A stretch of DNA of 64,000 bases from an uncultured Lachnospiraceae bacterium (GTDB lineage Bacteria > Bacillota > Clostridia > Lachnospirales > Lachnospiraceae): assembly GCA_934394565.1 (NCBI GenBank), contig CAKRQV010000010.1, forward strand, positions 39,719 to 103,718. The letters run 5' to 3'. The notes below the pieces were generated by a model that saw nothing but the letters and a program-made list of their open reading frames with translations, made no database searches and was not told where the DNA came from. How positions within the stretch are numbered: position 1 is the stretch's first letter; the number at the start of each line of letters is the position of its first letter. Below are positions 36,003-45,434 of this stretch, piece after piece. The translations under genes and the position numbers were made by a program.

Positions 36003-36044
36003 AACCCCTTGCAGGGGTTATTGGTCATTCCTTTTATTTATGGC
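36003..36044 (-). promoter_or_regulatory. Composite regulatory motif, site A
   Basis: On the minus strand: GCCATAA, 12 bases, GACCAATAA, then CCCC and GGGG separated by five bases. The same arrangement occurs in sites B-E. The distance between CCATAA and CCAATA is 19 bases here and in sites C and E. A possible -10 (TACACT) lies about 27 bases beyond the G run. It precedes the substrate-binding gene at 35936 by 67 bp. Confidence 0.7.
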
Positions 36045-36064
36045 TGAAGTGTTTTACAGTATAT

Positions 36065-36102
36065 GAAAAGAAGCAGTTGCCTGATAACAACTGCTTCTTT
36101 TC
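36065..36102. terminator. Hairpin between motif sites A and B
   Basis: GAAAAGAAGCAGTTG (36065-36079) pairs exactly with CAACTGCTTCTTTTC (36088-36102) over 15 bp around an eight-base loop. No clear T tract follows. It lies between two candidate promoters, so a transcript from site B would have to cross it. Confidence 0.55.
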
Positions 36103-36209
36103 AGAGGATGCATATAATTGTCAGCTTGGAGGATAAACAATTATATGAGTGAAGAAAGGAAATGTTCCTTTGACTTGTCCTTATTTTATCTTTTCTGCTT
36201 ATTGTATAC

Positions 36210-36252
36210 AACCCCGGCACGGGGATATTCGTCATAACTAACAATTATACCC
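36210..36252 (-). promoter_or_regulatory. Composite regulatory motif, site B
   Basis: On the minus strand: GGTATAA, then TGACGAATATCCCC and GGGG with five bases between the C and G runs. Alignment spacing equals that of the other sites. A possible -10 (TAAAAT) lies 27 bases beyond. It is the weakest of the five, with CGAATA instead of CCAATA. Confidence 0.55.
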
Positions 36253-36294
36253 TTCCCCACAAAAATTCCCTTAACTCCGGTGCTATGACATGCA

Positions 36295-36335
36295 AAAGGT
36301 GCAAAATCATCTTCTTCTGACAATTTTGCACCTTT
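36295..36335 (-). terminator. Terminator of the orphan binding-protein gene
   Basis: AAAGGTGCAAAAT (36295-36307) pairs exactly with ATTTTGCACCTTT (36323-36335). It lies seven bases after the stop codon at 36342. A short T run follows on the minus strand. Confidence 0.75.
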
Positions 36336-36341
36336 ATTACT

Positions 36342-37964
36342 TTACTGTATATCTGTCTCGGCACTTACCCAGTAGTAATCTGCAGGTGTGCTTGTAATTC
36401 CACTGACATTTTTCTTCATCACGAAATTCATCAGCGGATAACAATAATATATACATACTGCATCATCCAGAAGAATCTGCTCTCCCTCTTTGACCAGTTC
36501 AATACGCTTCTCCGGATCTGCTTCCGCAGTCAGAGTATCCATGATCGTATCAAATTCCGAATTGCTCCATCCAAAACTTGCATAGGAACCACCTGTCTTG
36601 AAATAGGTATTCATATGGTTTTCCGGATCAGCACAGTTCAATACATTGATACTCATGCAGAGCAGGTCGTAATTGCCGGCACCCAGCCGGTCGATGACCG
36701 TCTGCGTATCATTGACTGTTACTGTAATTTTAATGCCAAGTTCCTGCTCGGCGGCAATCTGCGTTGCATTGACAACGATTTCCTGCTCCGGACGTCCCTG
36801 ATAATACACAAATTCCAAGTTGAGCGGCTCGCCGTCCGGTGTCTCTCTGTAACCGTCACCATCGATATCTTTATATCCGGCCTCATCCAGAAGCTGTCTC
36901 GCTTTCTCCGGGTCATAGGTATACGGATCTGTCAGTTCATCGTATCCATACGGTGCCGAGGATGTGATCAGTGTCTTTCCAGCCACATACTGGTTACCTA
37001 GCTGCACAGAACAGATTGTATCCTTATCTATGCAGCGCAGGATTGCTTCCCGAAGCACTTTATCCTTCAGCGGACCGTTCTGGTTCATGAAGCCGTGGGT
37101 TGTGCGGCCGCTGGCCGTACGTGCAATCACATAGTCATCACCTGTGAATTTGTCAATATCTGTCATACTGACATTGTATACTGCATCAAAATCGCCGGAC
37201 TGCAGACCCATGGTCAGTGTGCTCTGATCCTCAGTATAAACAAAATCTAACGTATCAACTTTTACGTCACCGCCATAATATGTCTCATTTTTCGTCACGA
37301 TGCACTCTTTTGTTGTCGGAACAAAAGCTTCTACTTTAAACGGGCCACATCCAATCGGACCATCATCCTGGATATTTGACATATCTGCAGATGTATCAAT
37401 GATACAAAACAGCGGATCGGCCAGCTTATTCGGCAGAATCGGCTCGGCAGTATCACAGACGATCGTCAGCTTCTGGCCATCAGCTTCCATAGAGACCGGA
37501 GTGAAATATTCCGGTCCACGGGTTCCCTTATCAAAGACATTCTGGATCGAATTCTTAACTGCTTCGGCTGTCACCGGATTGCCATTGGAAAAAGTGATGC
37601 CATCACGAATCGTAAATGTCCAGGTTTTCTGATCTTCGGATACACTGTAATCATCCTCTGCCAGCCAGCCGGAAATTGTCATGTCATCATTCATCTTTGT
37701 CAGGGTTTCACTGATACCAAAACGGACAATATACCATCCATTGTAAGATTCCACCGGATCTAAGGTGTTGCAGGTCTGTCCGGTACCGATAACAATTTTC
37801 TTTTCTCCTGTTGTTGCTGCTTCTGTAACACTACTTGTTCCTGCAACACTATCAGCGGCACTTGTCGAAGATGCGACTGAAGAACCGGAATTTCCACAAC
37901 CGGTCAGCATACTGGCCAGCATCGTAACGGTGGCAGCATATGCTACTACTTTTCTGATTTTCAT
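36342..37964 (-). CDS. Opp/Nik-type ABC substrate-binding lipoprotein 2 (orphan)
   Basis: The product is 540 aa, SBP family 5, with lipobox ASMLTGCGN. Family segments include WTFTIRDGITFSNGNPVTAEAVKNS and IGCGPFKVEAFVPTTKECIVTKN (key part: GCGPFKVE). It is closer in wording to the NikA-like protein at 41214 (FSNGNP / FQNGKP, ending SPxDYYW or SPVDYYH) than to the protein at 34314. It stands alone between motif site C and its own terminator, so it probably feeds one of the two nearby transporters. Confidence 0.9.
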   Translation of the reverse strand: MKIRKVVAYAATVTMLASMLTGCGNSGSSVASSTSAADSVAGTSSVTEAATTGEKKIVIGTGQTCNTLDPVESYNGWYIVRFGISETLTKMNDDMTISGWLAEDDYSVSEDQKTWTFTIRDGITFSNGNPVTAEAVKNSIQNVFDKGTRGPEYFTPVSMEADGQKLTIVCDTAEPILPNKLADPLFCIIDTSADMSNIQDDGPIGCGPFKVEAFVPTTKECIVTKNETYYGGDVKVDTLDFVYTEDQSTLTMGLQSGDFDAVYNVSMTDIDKFTGDDYVIARTASGRTTHGFMNQNGPLKDKVLREAILRCIDKDTICSVQLGNQYVAGKTLITSSAPYGYDELTDPYTYDPEKARQLLDEAGYKDIDGDGYRETPDGEPLNLEFVYYQGRPEQEIVVNATQIAAEQELGIKITVTVNDTQTVIDRLGAGNYDLLCMSINVLNCADPENHMNTYFKTGGSYASFGWSNSEFDTIMDTLTAEADPEKRIELVKEGEQILLDDAVCIYYCYPLMNFVMKKNVSGITSTPADYYWVSAETDIQ

Positions 37965-38037
37965 TTAAATCTCCCTCATTTGTTTTTTTATATCATGGAC
38001 AACAAATGAAAGTCTAACAATCTGACAAATCCCCGGC

Positions 38038-38080
38038 AACCCCCTGACCGGGATATTGGCCATATCTAAAAGTTATGGCC
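38038..38080 (-). promoter_or_regulatory. Composite regulatory motif, site C
   Basis: On the minus strand: GGCCATAAC, then ATATGGCCAATATCCC and, after four or five bases, GGGGG. The CCATAA to CCAATA distance is 19. A possible -10 (TTAGAC) lies about 27 bases beyond. It sits 74 bp upstream of the orphan binding-protein gene and just downstream of the PfpI-like gene stop. Confidence 0.7.
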
Positions 38081-38091
38081 AGCATCTGAAA

Positions 38092-38670
38092 TCAGCAATA
38101 TCCTGCCTCCATATCCCATTGAATTCCCAAATTATGAGCGATCTGCATGGCCTTATCAACTTCGTAAAAATCTGCAACTATACACAGGGCTGCATCTATA
38201 GCCGCCAACGATGCTGAAGCCGAATAAAACTTGCCGTCTACCATCCACGGCACATCATAAATCCAGTGAACTGCAGCTGTATACATTCTTTTCCAATTTT
38301 CTCCCTGTTGATATGCTGCAATATTTCGCTGATACAGCTCTCCTGTCTGGGCAAGGTAGCCGCTTCCTTCTGCGATAGAAAGACAGGCTGTGGATTTTCT
38401 GATAAACGATTTTATCCTCGTCATTGTTTCCGGATCCTGCAGCAGTACTTTTCTTGCACCTCTGCCTCCCGGTATCACGACGATTCCGTCACCACAGGTT
38501 TCATCCAATGGCTCCGTCCATACTTTTGTTCCCTGCACACTGTTTACAATATCCCCTAAAAGGGACAGATAGTTTATATGGAACTGCTCAGGCGCAGCTC
38601 CAAATACCCTCACACCTCCTGCTACGTCCAGCAGGTCAAAATCATCAAACAGCAATACATCTACGTTCAT
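38092..38670 (-). CDS. DJ-1/PfpI-like protein without the nucleophile Cys
   Basis: The product is 192 aa from the ATG at 38670, preceded by GGAGG. The fold is recognisable: VDVLLFDDFDLLDVAGGVRVF, VVIPGGRGARKVL, and the region after the fourth strand. At the nucleophile elbow, where DJ-1 and isonitrile-hydratase-type proteins have a Cys, this protein reads LSIAEGSGYLAQTG. The usual catalytic Cys is therefore absent. It is the last gene of the nine-gene operon. A binding or regulatory role seems more likely than catalysis. Confidence 0.75.
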   Translation of the reverse strand: MNVDVLLFDDFDLLDVAGGVRVFGAAPEQFHINYLSLLGDIVNSVQGTKVWTEPLDETCGDGIVVIPGGRGARKVLLQDPETMTRIKSFIRKSTACLSIAEGSGYLAQTGELYQRNIAAYQQGENWKRMYTAAVHWIYDVPWMVDGKFYSASASLAAIDAALCIVADFYEVDKAMQIAHNLGIQWDMEAGYC

Positions 38671-38711
38671 AGTGTTCCTCCGTCTCATGTAAAATACTGC
38701 ACAATTTATTT

Positions 38712-39449
38712 TTACTGTTTTCTTTTTACTGCACAGATTTCAAAAAGCGGATGCTCAGCATAAAGATCTTTTTCCCACTGTTCATACAACCACCTTCCAA
38801 TATTTTCCTGTATTGTAACCTGCATAGATAAAGATTCCAGATATTTTCTGTCCCATGTCGGCCTGTTTTTTTTCTCCATTGGCAAATTATCTTTGTACTC
38901 TTCTCTGTTTTCACAGATAACTTCCCTGACACCATATTTCTCGAAATGGCACTTTTCTCTTTCCAGGACACGCACATACATCTCCGGATCATACAGATGC
39001 TTATGCCAGAGAGCATCGTAAATCAACATCATACCGTCATTCTTAAGTATTCTGTATAATTCTGCATAAACTTTTTCCGGCTGGGTTAATGTCCATGTAA
39101 CATTTCTTGTCACAATAACATCAAATGTCTCATCCGTAAATGTAAGGTCATTAATGTCCATCCACATAAGGGTCGGATCAACCTGCAGCTTTCTGGCATT
39201 TTCTTTTGCACATTCCAACATTCCCCTGGATGCATCAATACCGATCACCTGATGACCGGCTTCTGACAAGATTCCCGAGAAAAATCCGGGGCCGCATCCT
39301 AAATCCAAAATTTTTAATGATCTTCCTGATGGAAAATGGTCGCATATCTGCTTTTTCCAGGCTTCCTTACGGAATGAATTCAATTCACTGGTAATATATC
39401 TGTTATAATTTTCACCATTTTCCCAGTATTTGTTTAAACCTTCGCTCAT
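38712..39449 (-). CDS. SAM-dependent methyltransferase 2 of the uptake operon
   Basis: The product is 245 aa, class I. SAM motif I is LKILDLGCGPGFFSGILSEAG, followed by IGIDASRGMLECAKENA. A central TFDVIVTRNVTWTLTQPEKV gives the post-I region. It is clearly related to the methyltransferase at 44610: both share a YWxxRxxxY-like start, VTRNVTW/VSRNVIW and a C-terminal NRPxWDRxxLES segment. It sits downstream of the ATPase genes. Its substrate is unknown. Confidence 0.88.
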   Translation of the reverse strand: MSEGLNKYWENGENYNRYITSELNSFRKEAWKKQICDHFPSGRSLKILDLGCGPGFFSGILSEAGHQVIGIDASRGMLECAKENARKLQVDPTLMWMDINDLTFTDETFDVIVTRNVTWTLTQPEKVYAELYRILKNDGMMLIYDALWHKHLYDPEMYVRVLEREKCHFEKYGVREVICENREEYKDNLPMEKKNRPTWDRKYLESLSMQVTIQENIGRWLYEQWEKDLYAEHPLFEICAVKRKQ

Positions 39450-39473
39450 TTCCTTCCCCTGCTCAATACTTTT

Positions 39474-40244
39474 TTAGTCTACTGTCATTACCGAAGCCAA
39501 CAGCCGCTTTGTATATTCTTCTTTTGGATAATGAATAATTTTCTTCGTTTCTCCTGCTTCTACAACTTTTCCACCATATAACACATATGTGCGGTCACAA
39601 AAGCTGTTAACCAGCGCCAGATCATGAGAAATAAACAAAAATGCAATATGATATTTTTCTCTTATATTTTCCAGAAGGTCCAGTACCTGCGCCTGCACAG
39701 ACACATCAAGTGCACTGGTGGCCTCATCACAGATCAGAAGTCTGGGCTTGTGGGCAATCGCACGGGCAATCGCAGCACGCTGGCATTCACCTCCGCTAAC
39801 CTGCCTGGGATACATTTTTGCAAAAGAAGCATTCAAACCCACTTCCTGAAGCAAGTGGATCACCCTCTTTTCTCTTTCTTCTTTTCCTGCGACATCCTGA
39901 CGCATGGCATCCTGGATACTCTCACCTAATGTAAGTCTTGGATCAAATGAAGAACGTGGCTCCTGAAAAATCATTTTCATATTTTTGTATAAATTTCTCA
40001 TTTCTCTGCCATGCTTACCGGACAGATCTTCTCCACAGAACCGGATTTTCCCTGTATTCGGTTTAATCAGACATGTGATCATTCTGGCCAGTGTACTCTT
40101 ACCACATCCACTCTCACCTACAATACCTACACATTCTCCCTCACCTACATAAAGTGACAGGTCATCCACTGCTTTAAACCGTTTCCCACCTCTTTCGCGA
40201 AAAACTTTTGACACATGGTTAACTTCAAGAATCGGTTCTGTCAA
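39474..40244 (-). CDS. Opp/Nik-type ABC importer 2, ATPase E/F
   Basis: The product is 256 aa, of NikE/DppF type. It has Walker A GESGCGKSTLARM, Q-loop KMIFQEPRSSFDPRLTL, signature VSGGECQRAAIARAI, and Walker B LLICDEATSALD. The signature SGGEC and DEATSALD wording fits the NikE group. It overlaps the D-type ATPase gene by 20 bp and has no long C-terminal extension. Confidence 0.93.
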   Translation of the reverse strand: MTEPILEVNHVSKVFRERGGKRFKAVDDLSLYVGEGECVGIVGESGCGKSTLARMITCLIKPNTGKIRFCGEDLSGKHGREMRNLYKNMKMIFQEPRSSFDPRLTLGESIQDAMRQDVAGKEEREKRVIHLLQEVGLNASFAKMYPRQVSGGECQRAAIARAIAHKPRLLICDEATSALDVSVQAQVLDLLENIREKYHIAFLFISHDLALVNSFCDRTYVLYGGKVVEAGETKKIIHYPKEEYTKRLLASVMTVD

Positions 40245-41196
40245 GACTCTCCACCTCCTTACACAGACTCCAATGCGTTTTACTCAAACGTATTTTCTCC
40301 CTGTTTCCTTTTCCACATGCATCCGTGGTCTTTGGACAGCGGTCTGCGAATACGCAGCCTTCTTCCGGAAACCGGTCTGGCTTTTTTCCCGGAATTCCTT
40401 TTGGTTTTTTGCCATCCAGCCGGGGGATTGCATCCATCAGTGCTTTTGTATATGGATGTGCCGCCTGGTACAATACTTCTTCTTTTGTTCCATATTCTAT
40501 GATCCTGCCACCATACATAACAGCCACCATATCTGCCATTCTGGCAACCACACCCATATTATGTGTGATCATAAGTATGCATGTATTATATTTCTTTTTT
40601 AATTCGATCAGCTCATGAACAATCTGCGCCTGTACCGTCACGTCCAGCGCACTGGTCGGCTCATCAGCAAGCAGGATCTCAGGCCTCAGAGCCATTGCCA
40701 GTGCAATCGCTACTCTCTGATTCATACCGCCGGACAGTTGCGCAGGGCAACTGTCCAGAATACGTTCCGGATCTGTAAACTCCAGACTTTTTAAAATAGC
40801 GGCAGCTTTTTTGCGGGTCTCTGCACGAGATACTTTGCCATGGGCACACATTGCTTCATAAAACTGAATGTATATCTTACGGATCGGATTCAGAGAAGCC
40901 CCCGGTTCCTGAAAAACCACTCCAATATGGGCACCCCTGATCTTCCTCATTTCTTCACGGCTTAATGAGCTTAGATCTTTTCCCTGGTATAATACTTGAC
41001 CTTCATATATATCAACACGTCCTGGCAGCTGCAACACTGTATTTAAAAGTGTCGACTTTCCGCAGCCGCTTTCGCCGATGACACAGGTAATCTGCCCAGT
41101 ATACAGCTCCAGATCAATATTACGAAGAATGCTTTTTGCGTCTCCCGGATATCGTGCTGATACTGAAGTAATCTCCAGAAGTTTTGTGTGTTCCAT
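40225..41196 (-). CDS. Opp/Nik-type ABC importer 2, ATPase D
   Basis: The product is 323 aa from the ATG at 41196, eight bases after GGAG. It has Walker A GESGCGKSTLLNT, Q-loop GVVFQEPGASLNPIRKI, signature LSGGMNQRVAIALAM, and Walker B ILLADEPTSALD. The C-terminal oligopeptide extension IPGKKPDRFPEEGCVFADRCPKTTDACGKG (key Cys at C-F-A-D-R-C and C-G-K) holds the Cys set thought to bind an iron-sulfur cluster in this family. It follows the binding-protein gene by 17 bp. Confidence 0.93.
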   Translation of the reverse strand: MEHTKLLEITSVSARYPGDAKSILRNIDLELYTGQITCVIGESGCGKSTLLNTVLQLPGRVDIYEGQVLYQGKDLSSLSREEMRKIRGAHIGVVFQEPGASLNPIRKIYIQFYEAMCAHGKVSRAETRKKAAAILKSLEFTDPERILDSCPAQLSGGMNQRVAIALAMALRPEILLADEPTSALDVTVQAQIVHELIELKKKYNTCILMITHNMGVVARMADMVAVMYGGRIIEYGTKEEVLYQAAHPYTKALMDAIPRLDGKKPKGIPGKKPDRFPEEGCVFADRCPKTTDACGKGNREKIRLSKTHWSLCKEVESLDRTDS

Positions 41197-41213
41197 AACA
41201 GGTTCTCCTCGTA

Positions 41214-42818
41214 TCAGTCCTTTACACAAGTCTTATAGGTAATATGATAATAATCCACCGGTGACTGCTCCAGGCCCTCTACATTTGCTTTCATTGCCAT
41301 GTACATATTCAGATGGAACATATTACAAATAGAGTTTTCTGCAAGAACTGTTTCATCAATTTTCTGTACAAGTTCACTTCGTTTATCCACATCAAATTCA
41401 ACGGCCAGCTGTGCCAACAGGTCATCCACCTCCGGAATACTGATTTTACCAAAGTTCTGCACACCACCAGTCTTATAACTGTTCATCATATAAGAATATG
41501 GGTCACCTGTTGGCAGTGTTACCTCTGCATATACGCTCAAATCGTAAGTTCCCGCATCACCACGCTCGTTTGTATTTTCTACTTCTTCATATTTTGCATC
41601 AATCCCCATTTCTGTCAGAGCAGACTGAATAGCCTGAGCGGACTGTGGAAGACCTGTACGGCCATATGTGATAATATCCAGAGATACTTTTTCACCATCT
41701 TTATCCAGATAACCATCACCATCAGAATCTACATAGCCATTATCAGCCAGCAGTTTTTTAGCCCCTTCCAGATCATAATCCGGAACATTTGTCATGACAG
41801 AATCATCACCAAATGTCGTATAGGAAGGGAATGTGGATTTCGTAGGTGTACCTGCGCCATTCAGCAGTACCTCACCATAACTCTTCTTGTCAATAGCCAT
41901 AACAAGAGCACGACGGAACTCAGGGTCTGCTGTGAATTTATGTTCCAGATTAAAATATACTTTGTAAACACGGGATGTTGCAGCTTCTGAAATTTTATAA
42001 TTAGGATCTGCACTGAAAATATCACGGGCGTCATAGGACAGACCATAGCACGCATCCACTTCTCCCTTCTGCAGTGCCATGGAAGCAGCATCCAAGTCAC
42101 TGTTTGCAACGATCGTAAGATGTTTGCTCGCCGGAACCCCCTGCCAGTAATCATCGAAAGCGTCCAGCTCCATTCTTTCATCCTCAACATAGTCAACCAG
42201 CTTAAATGGCCCGGTACCGATCAGCGCATTGCCGTCTTCATCCAGATCAGATGCATCTACAATTCCGGAATACGGATCGCACAGACAGTTCGGGAGCGTT
42301 GGATTTGGCTCTTTTGTCACAATTTTTAATGTATAACCGTCCGCATCCATATGATTAATCTGTAATTCTCCATCTGCACGGGACTGTAACTCACATACTC
42401 TGTGCAGCGAAGCTTTTACAGCCTCTGCATCCATCGGCTTACCATTCTGGAATTTGACATCATCACGCAGCTCGAGTGTCCATGTCATTCCATCTTCAGA
42501 CACAGCATAATCCTTTACCAGGTTTTTCTGTACCTGCAGGTTGTTATCCAGTACAAACAACGATTCCATAACACCAGTCCGGACACCAACCCATGCGTAG
42601 GCACTGGATGCCGGATCTACATTTCCCACATACTCACACATGACAAAATTGCCGCGTTCTCCGCTTTCCTCTGCTGTAGAGGACACCTGTGCCGTACTTA
42701 CAACAGTACTCTCTTTTGTCTCCTCTGTCACAGAAGCTCCTGTTTTGGATCCACATCCAGTCATTGTACCAGCCAGCATCAGTGCAGCCAGCATCAATGT
42801 AATTGTTCTCTTTTTCAT
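41214..42818 (-). CDS. Opp/Nik-type ABC substrate-binding lipoprotein 3
   Basis: The product is 534 aa, SBP family 5, with lipobox AGTMTGCGS. Family signature WTLELRDDVKFQNGKPMDAEAVKAS and IGTGPFKLVDYVEDERMELDAFDDYW are present (key parts: KFQNGKP and GTGPFKL). It lies in the middle of the operon, after both permeases and before both ATPases, with small gaps. Resemblance to NikA-like proteins is only general; no metal ligand residues can be assigned. Confidence 0.92.
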   Translation of the reverse strand: MKKRTITLMLAALMLAGTMTGCGSKTGASVTEETKESTVVSTAQVSSTAEESGERGNFVMCEYVGNVDPASSAYAWVGVRTGVMESLFVLDNNLQVQKNLVKDYAVSEDGMTWTLELRDDVKFQNGKPMDAEAVKASLHRVCELQSRADGELQINHMDADGYTLKIVTKEPNPTLPNCLCDPYSGIVDASDLDEDGNALIGTGPFKLVDYVEDERMELDAFDDYWQGVPASKHLTIVANSDLDAASMALQKGEVDACYGLSYDARDIFSADPNYKISEAATSRVYKVYFNLEHKFTADPEFRRALVMAIDKKSYGEVLLNGAGTPTKSTFPSYTTFGDDSVMTNVPDYDLEGAKKLLADNGYVDSDGDGYLDKDGEKVSLDIITYGRTGLPQSAQAIQSALTEMGIDAKYEEVENTNERGDAGTYDLSVYAEVTLPTGDPYSYMMNSYKTGGVQNFGKISIPEVDDLLAQLAVEFDVDKRSELVQKIDETVLAENSICNMFHLNMYMAMKANVEGLEQSPVDYYHITYKTCVKD

Positions 42819-42829
42819 TTTCTCCTCCT

Positions 42830-43663
42830 TTAGTCGCTAATTGCTTTATTTTTCACGCTTGGATCCAGCACATCCCGTGTACTGTCTCCCAGCAGATTGA
42901 ACAAAATCGTTACCAGAAAAATGGCTATTGCCGGAAATAAAACCATCCATGGATATTGCTGCATAAGACTTCTTCCATCTGAAAGCATGCTTCCCCATTC
43001 CGCCGAGGATGAACTCAATCCCAGGAAACTAAGTCCCGAAATACTAAGCATGGCACCACTCAGATGCAGAGTCCCTGTTACCACTACTGGGCGGATGGCA
43101 TTGGGGAATATATGCCGAAACAGAATCGACAGGCTGCTCTGCCCATTAAGGCGGGCTGCTTTCACATAATTTTCCTGCCGGATTGATAAGACATAACTCC
43201 GTATCAAACGGGCATATTGCGTCCAGCTAGTAGCTGCCAGGGCAAGTACACCATTACGGATTCCCGGTCCCAGCATACCTGCCACCGCCAGTGACAGTAC
43301 CATCCCCGGAAAAGCCAGGAAAATATCAACAATACGCATAAGCACTTCGTCTACACGCCCGCCTGCATAACCACTTACGATACCCAGAGCACACCCCAAT
43401 ACCATAGACAGCAGTACAATGACCAGAGACGCAAAAATCGAGCTTTTTGCTCCCGCAATAATACGGCAGGCAATACAGCGTCCCAGCCAGTCTGTCCCCA
43501 TAAGATATTCTCTGCAGGGCGCTTTTTTTGCAATCATCAGATTTGCCAGTTCCGGATTATGTACGGTAAATTTGTCCACGATCAGACTCGCCACACACAG
43601 CACGGAAAATACTATAATATAAATATACCAGCGTCGTCTGGATGAAGCTGAAACAGTACCCAT
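42830..43663 (-). CDS. Opp/Nik-type ABC importer 2, permease C
   Basis: The product is 277 aa, NikC/DppC type. It has CREYLMGTDWLGRCIACRIIAGAKSS before the transport domain and coupling segment YVKAARLNGQSSLSILFRHIFPN (key parts: AARLNG and HIFPN). It abuts the B permease gene directly, with start at 43663 and stop at 43664. The binding-protein gene follows 11 bp later. Confidence 0.93.
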   Translation of the reverse strand: MGTVSASSRRRWYIYIIVFSVLCVASLIVDKFTVHNPELANLMIAKKAPCREYLMGTDWLGRCIACRIIAGAKSSIFASLVIVLLSMVLGCALGIVSGYAGGRVDEVLMRIVDIFLAFPGMVLSLAVAGMLGPGIRNGVLALAATSWTQYARLIRSYVLSIRQENYVKAARLNGQSSLSILFRHIFPNAIRPVVVTGTLHLSGAMLSISGLSFLGLSSSSAEWGSMLSDGRSLMQQYPWMVLFPAIAIFLVTILFNLLGDSTRDVLDPSVKNKAISD

Positions 43664-44620
43664 TTACTCCACCCCCAGACCTGAATCCATACGAGGATCC
43701 ATATAATAATACGAAATATCCGTCAGCATATTGATCAGGATATATATCACACACATCCAGACCACAAAGCCCTGAATGACAGGATAATCACGGGCTGTAA
43801 TTGCACTGGTGACCATATATCCCAGTCCCGGCATCACAAAAATCATTTCAATCGCCGCTGTTCCTCCCAAAAGGGATCCTATGGACATGCTCATCAGTGT
43901 TACAATTGTGACCATAGCATTGCGCATAACATCTCTAAATAAAATGATCCTTGTTCTTATGCCTCTTGAAATCGAACCATCTACATAGGGTCTGCCCAGC
44001 TGTTCTAACACAGCAGCACGCACCTGCCGTATGTATTTTCCTGTCATCGGAATAGCCAGTGCCAGCGTAGGCAGCACATATCCGGAAAAAGATCCACTGG
44101 AAATAACAGGAAACAGATCCAGTTTCAGAGCAAATACATACAAAAGAAGCAGTGATACAACAAAGTTAGGCAGTGAGTTGCCAATAAAACTAAGAAAGCG
44201 AATCAGAATATCTGAAATTTTCCCCTGCCTTACTGCCGTGAAAATTCCCAGCGGAACTGAAAATACGATCGTGATCAGGACGGCACCAAATGACAGTTTT
44301 AACGTATTTGGTAATGCTTTGATGATCATACCTCCCACATCAGCTCCATTTGCGTAAGACGTTCCCATATCTCCACGGATAAAATTCCATAACCAGGAAA
44401 CATACTGTACCAGGAACGGACGATCCAGTCCCATCTGATGTCTCATAGCTTCCACAACATCTGGTGCAGGAGCTGTACCACCTGCCTGTAACATCATTTC
44501 CACTGGATCCTGCGGTGACAGATACATCAATCCGTATGTAATAAAAGTAACCCCCAATAACACAGGAACCAGTGCCATAATTCTTCTGAGGATGTACCGC
44601 AATATTGTATTATTTCTCAT
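43664..44620 (-). CDS. Opp/Nik-type ABC importer 2, permease B
   Basis: The product is 318 aa, NikB/DppB type. It has GVTFITYGLMYLSPQDPVEMMLQ at the first loop and QMGLDRPFLVQYVSWLWNFIRGDMG before the transport domain. The coupling segment is DGSISRGIRTRIILFRDVMRNAMV (key parts: ISRGIR and VMRNA). The start overlaps the methyltransferase 1 gene by 11 bp, so the two are on one transcript. Confidence 0.93.
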   Translation of the reverse strand: MRNNTILRYILRRIMALVPVLLGVTFITYGLMYLSPQDPVEMMLQAGGTAPAPDVVEAMRHQMGLDRPFLVQYVSWLWNFIRGDMGTSYANGADVGGMIIKALPNTLKLSFGAVLITIVFSVPLGIFTAVRQGKISDILIRFLSFIGNSLPNFVVSLLLLYVFALKLDLFPVISSGSFSGYVLPTLALAIPMTGKYIRQVRAAVLEQLGRPYVDGSISRGIRTRIILFRDVMRNAMVTIVTLMSMSIGSLLGGTAAIEMIFVMPGLGYMVTSAITARDYPVIQGFVVWMCVIYILINMLTDISYYYMDPRMDSGLGVE

Positions 44621-45434
44621 CTTTCACTTCAGCCATGCCTTTCTCTGCACATACCATAAACATTGGATTCGCCTGATTAAAGGCCCACTCTTCCTCTGAC
44701 TGGACGTCACAGCCAATATCCTCGATTACATGTATGATCTGCATACCGATACTTTCCAGGAAATCTCTGTCCCATGCCGGACGATTTACTTTTGACATCG
44801 GTAACGTCAGTGCAATCTGTTCCAGATCTCTGGTTCTCTGTGGTTTAAGATCGCCTGATTTTTCTCTTTCCGGATATTTATCACGCAGCTCCTGATACAG
44901 CTTTTTCTTTTTTTCCGCTACCGTATTATCAAACAGATACAGATACCAGTTCGCATCAAAATAGACCATCCTTCCGCCCGGTGCCAGAACTCTTTGCCAT
45001 TCTTTTAAAGCTTCCATGGGATATTCCAGATTCCAGATCACATTACGGCTGACGATCAGATCAAATGCGCCATCTTCAAAAGGAAGATTTTCACCCCTGT
45101 GTAAAACGAACCTGACATCGGCTCCATATGCCTTTGCATTGGCAGCCGCATGTTCCAGCATCTGCTCCGTAAGGTCAACAGCCGTTACTTTATGTCCCTC
45201 CAGAGCAAGTGTCATTGCGAAAAAGCCAGGGCCAGTCCCCACATCCAAGACACGGAGAACTTCCTTTTCCGGTGCGTATGCCAGAATCAGATCACGCCAA
45301 GCTTTTCTTTTCCAGTTGTTCATCTCTTCCACATTCTGTGCAGAATAGCTCGGTGAGCGATCCTTCCAATATGATTTCAGTCCCTCCACAATTTCAGATT
45401 CTTCACTCTGAAACTCTACATTTTTCTTTCTCAT
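44610..45434 (-). CDS. SAM-dependent methyltransferase 1 of the uptake operon
   Basis: The product is 274 aa from the ATG at 45434, five bases after GGGAG. SAM motif I is LRVLDVGTGPGFFAMTLALEG with VTAVDLTEQMLEHAAANA. The C-terminal part contains SKVNRPAWDRDFLESIGMQ, shared with methyltransferase 2. The gene starts inside the 3' end of the MATE gene (32-bp overlap), implying coupled translation. A duplication followed by divergence of the two methyltransferases is likely. Confidence 0.9.
   Translation of the reverse strand: MRKKNVEFQSEESEIVEGLKSYWKDRSPSYSAQNVEEMNNWKRKAWRDLILAYAPEKEVLRVLDVGTGPGFFAMTLALEGHKVTAVDLTEQMLEHAAANAKAYGADVRFVLHRGENLPFEDGAFDLIVSRNVIWNLEYPMEALKEWQRVLAPGGRMVYFDANWYLYLFDNTVAEKKKKLYQELRDKYPEREKSGDLKPQRTRDLEQIALTLPMSKVNRPAWDRDFLESIGMQIIHVIEDIGCDVQSEEEWAFNQANPMFMVCAEKGMAEVKDEK

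Noticed and set aside
36003..36044. MerR-type operator (CCCC-N5-GGGG between -35 and -10)
   Set aside because: In all sites the inverted repeat lies upstream of the -35 position rather than in the spacer, and it is accompanied by a further half-site at fixed distance.
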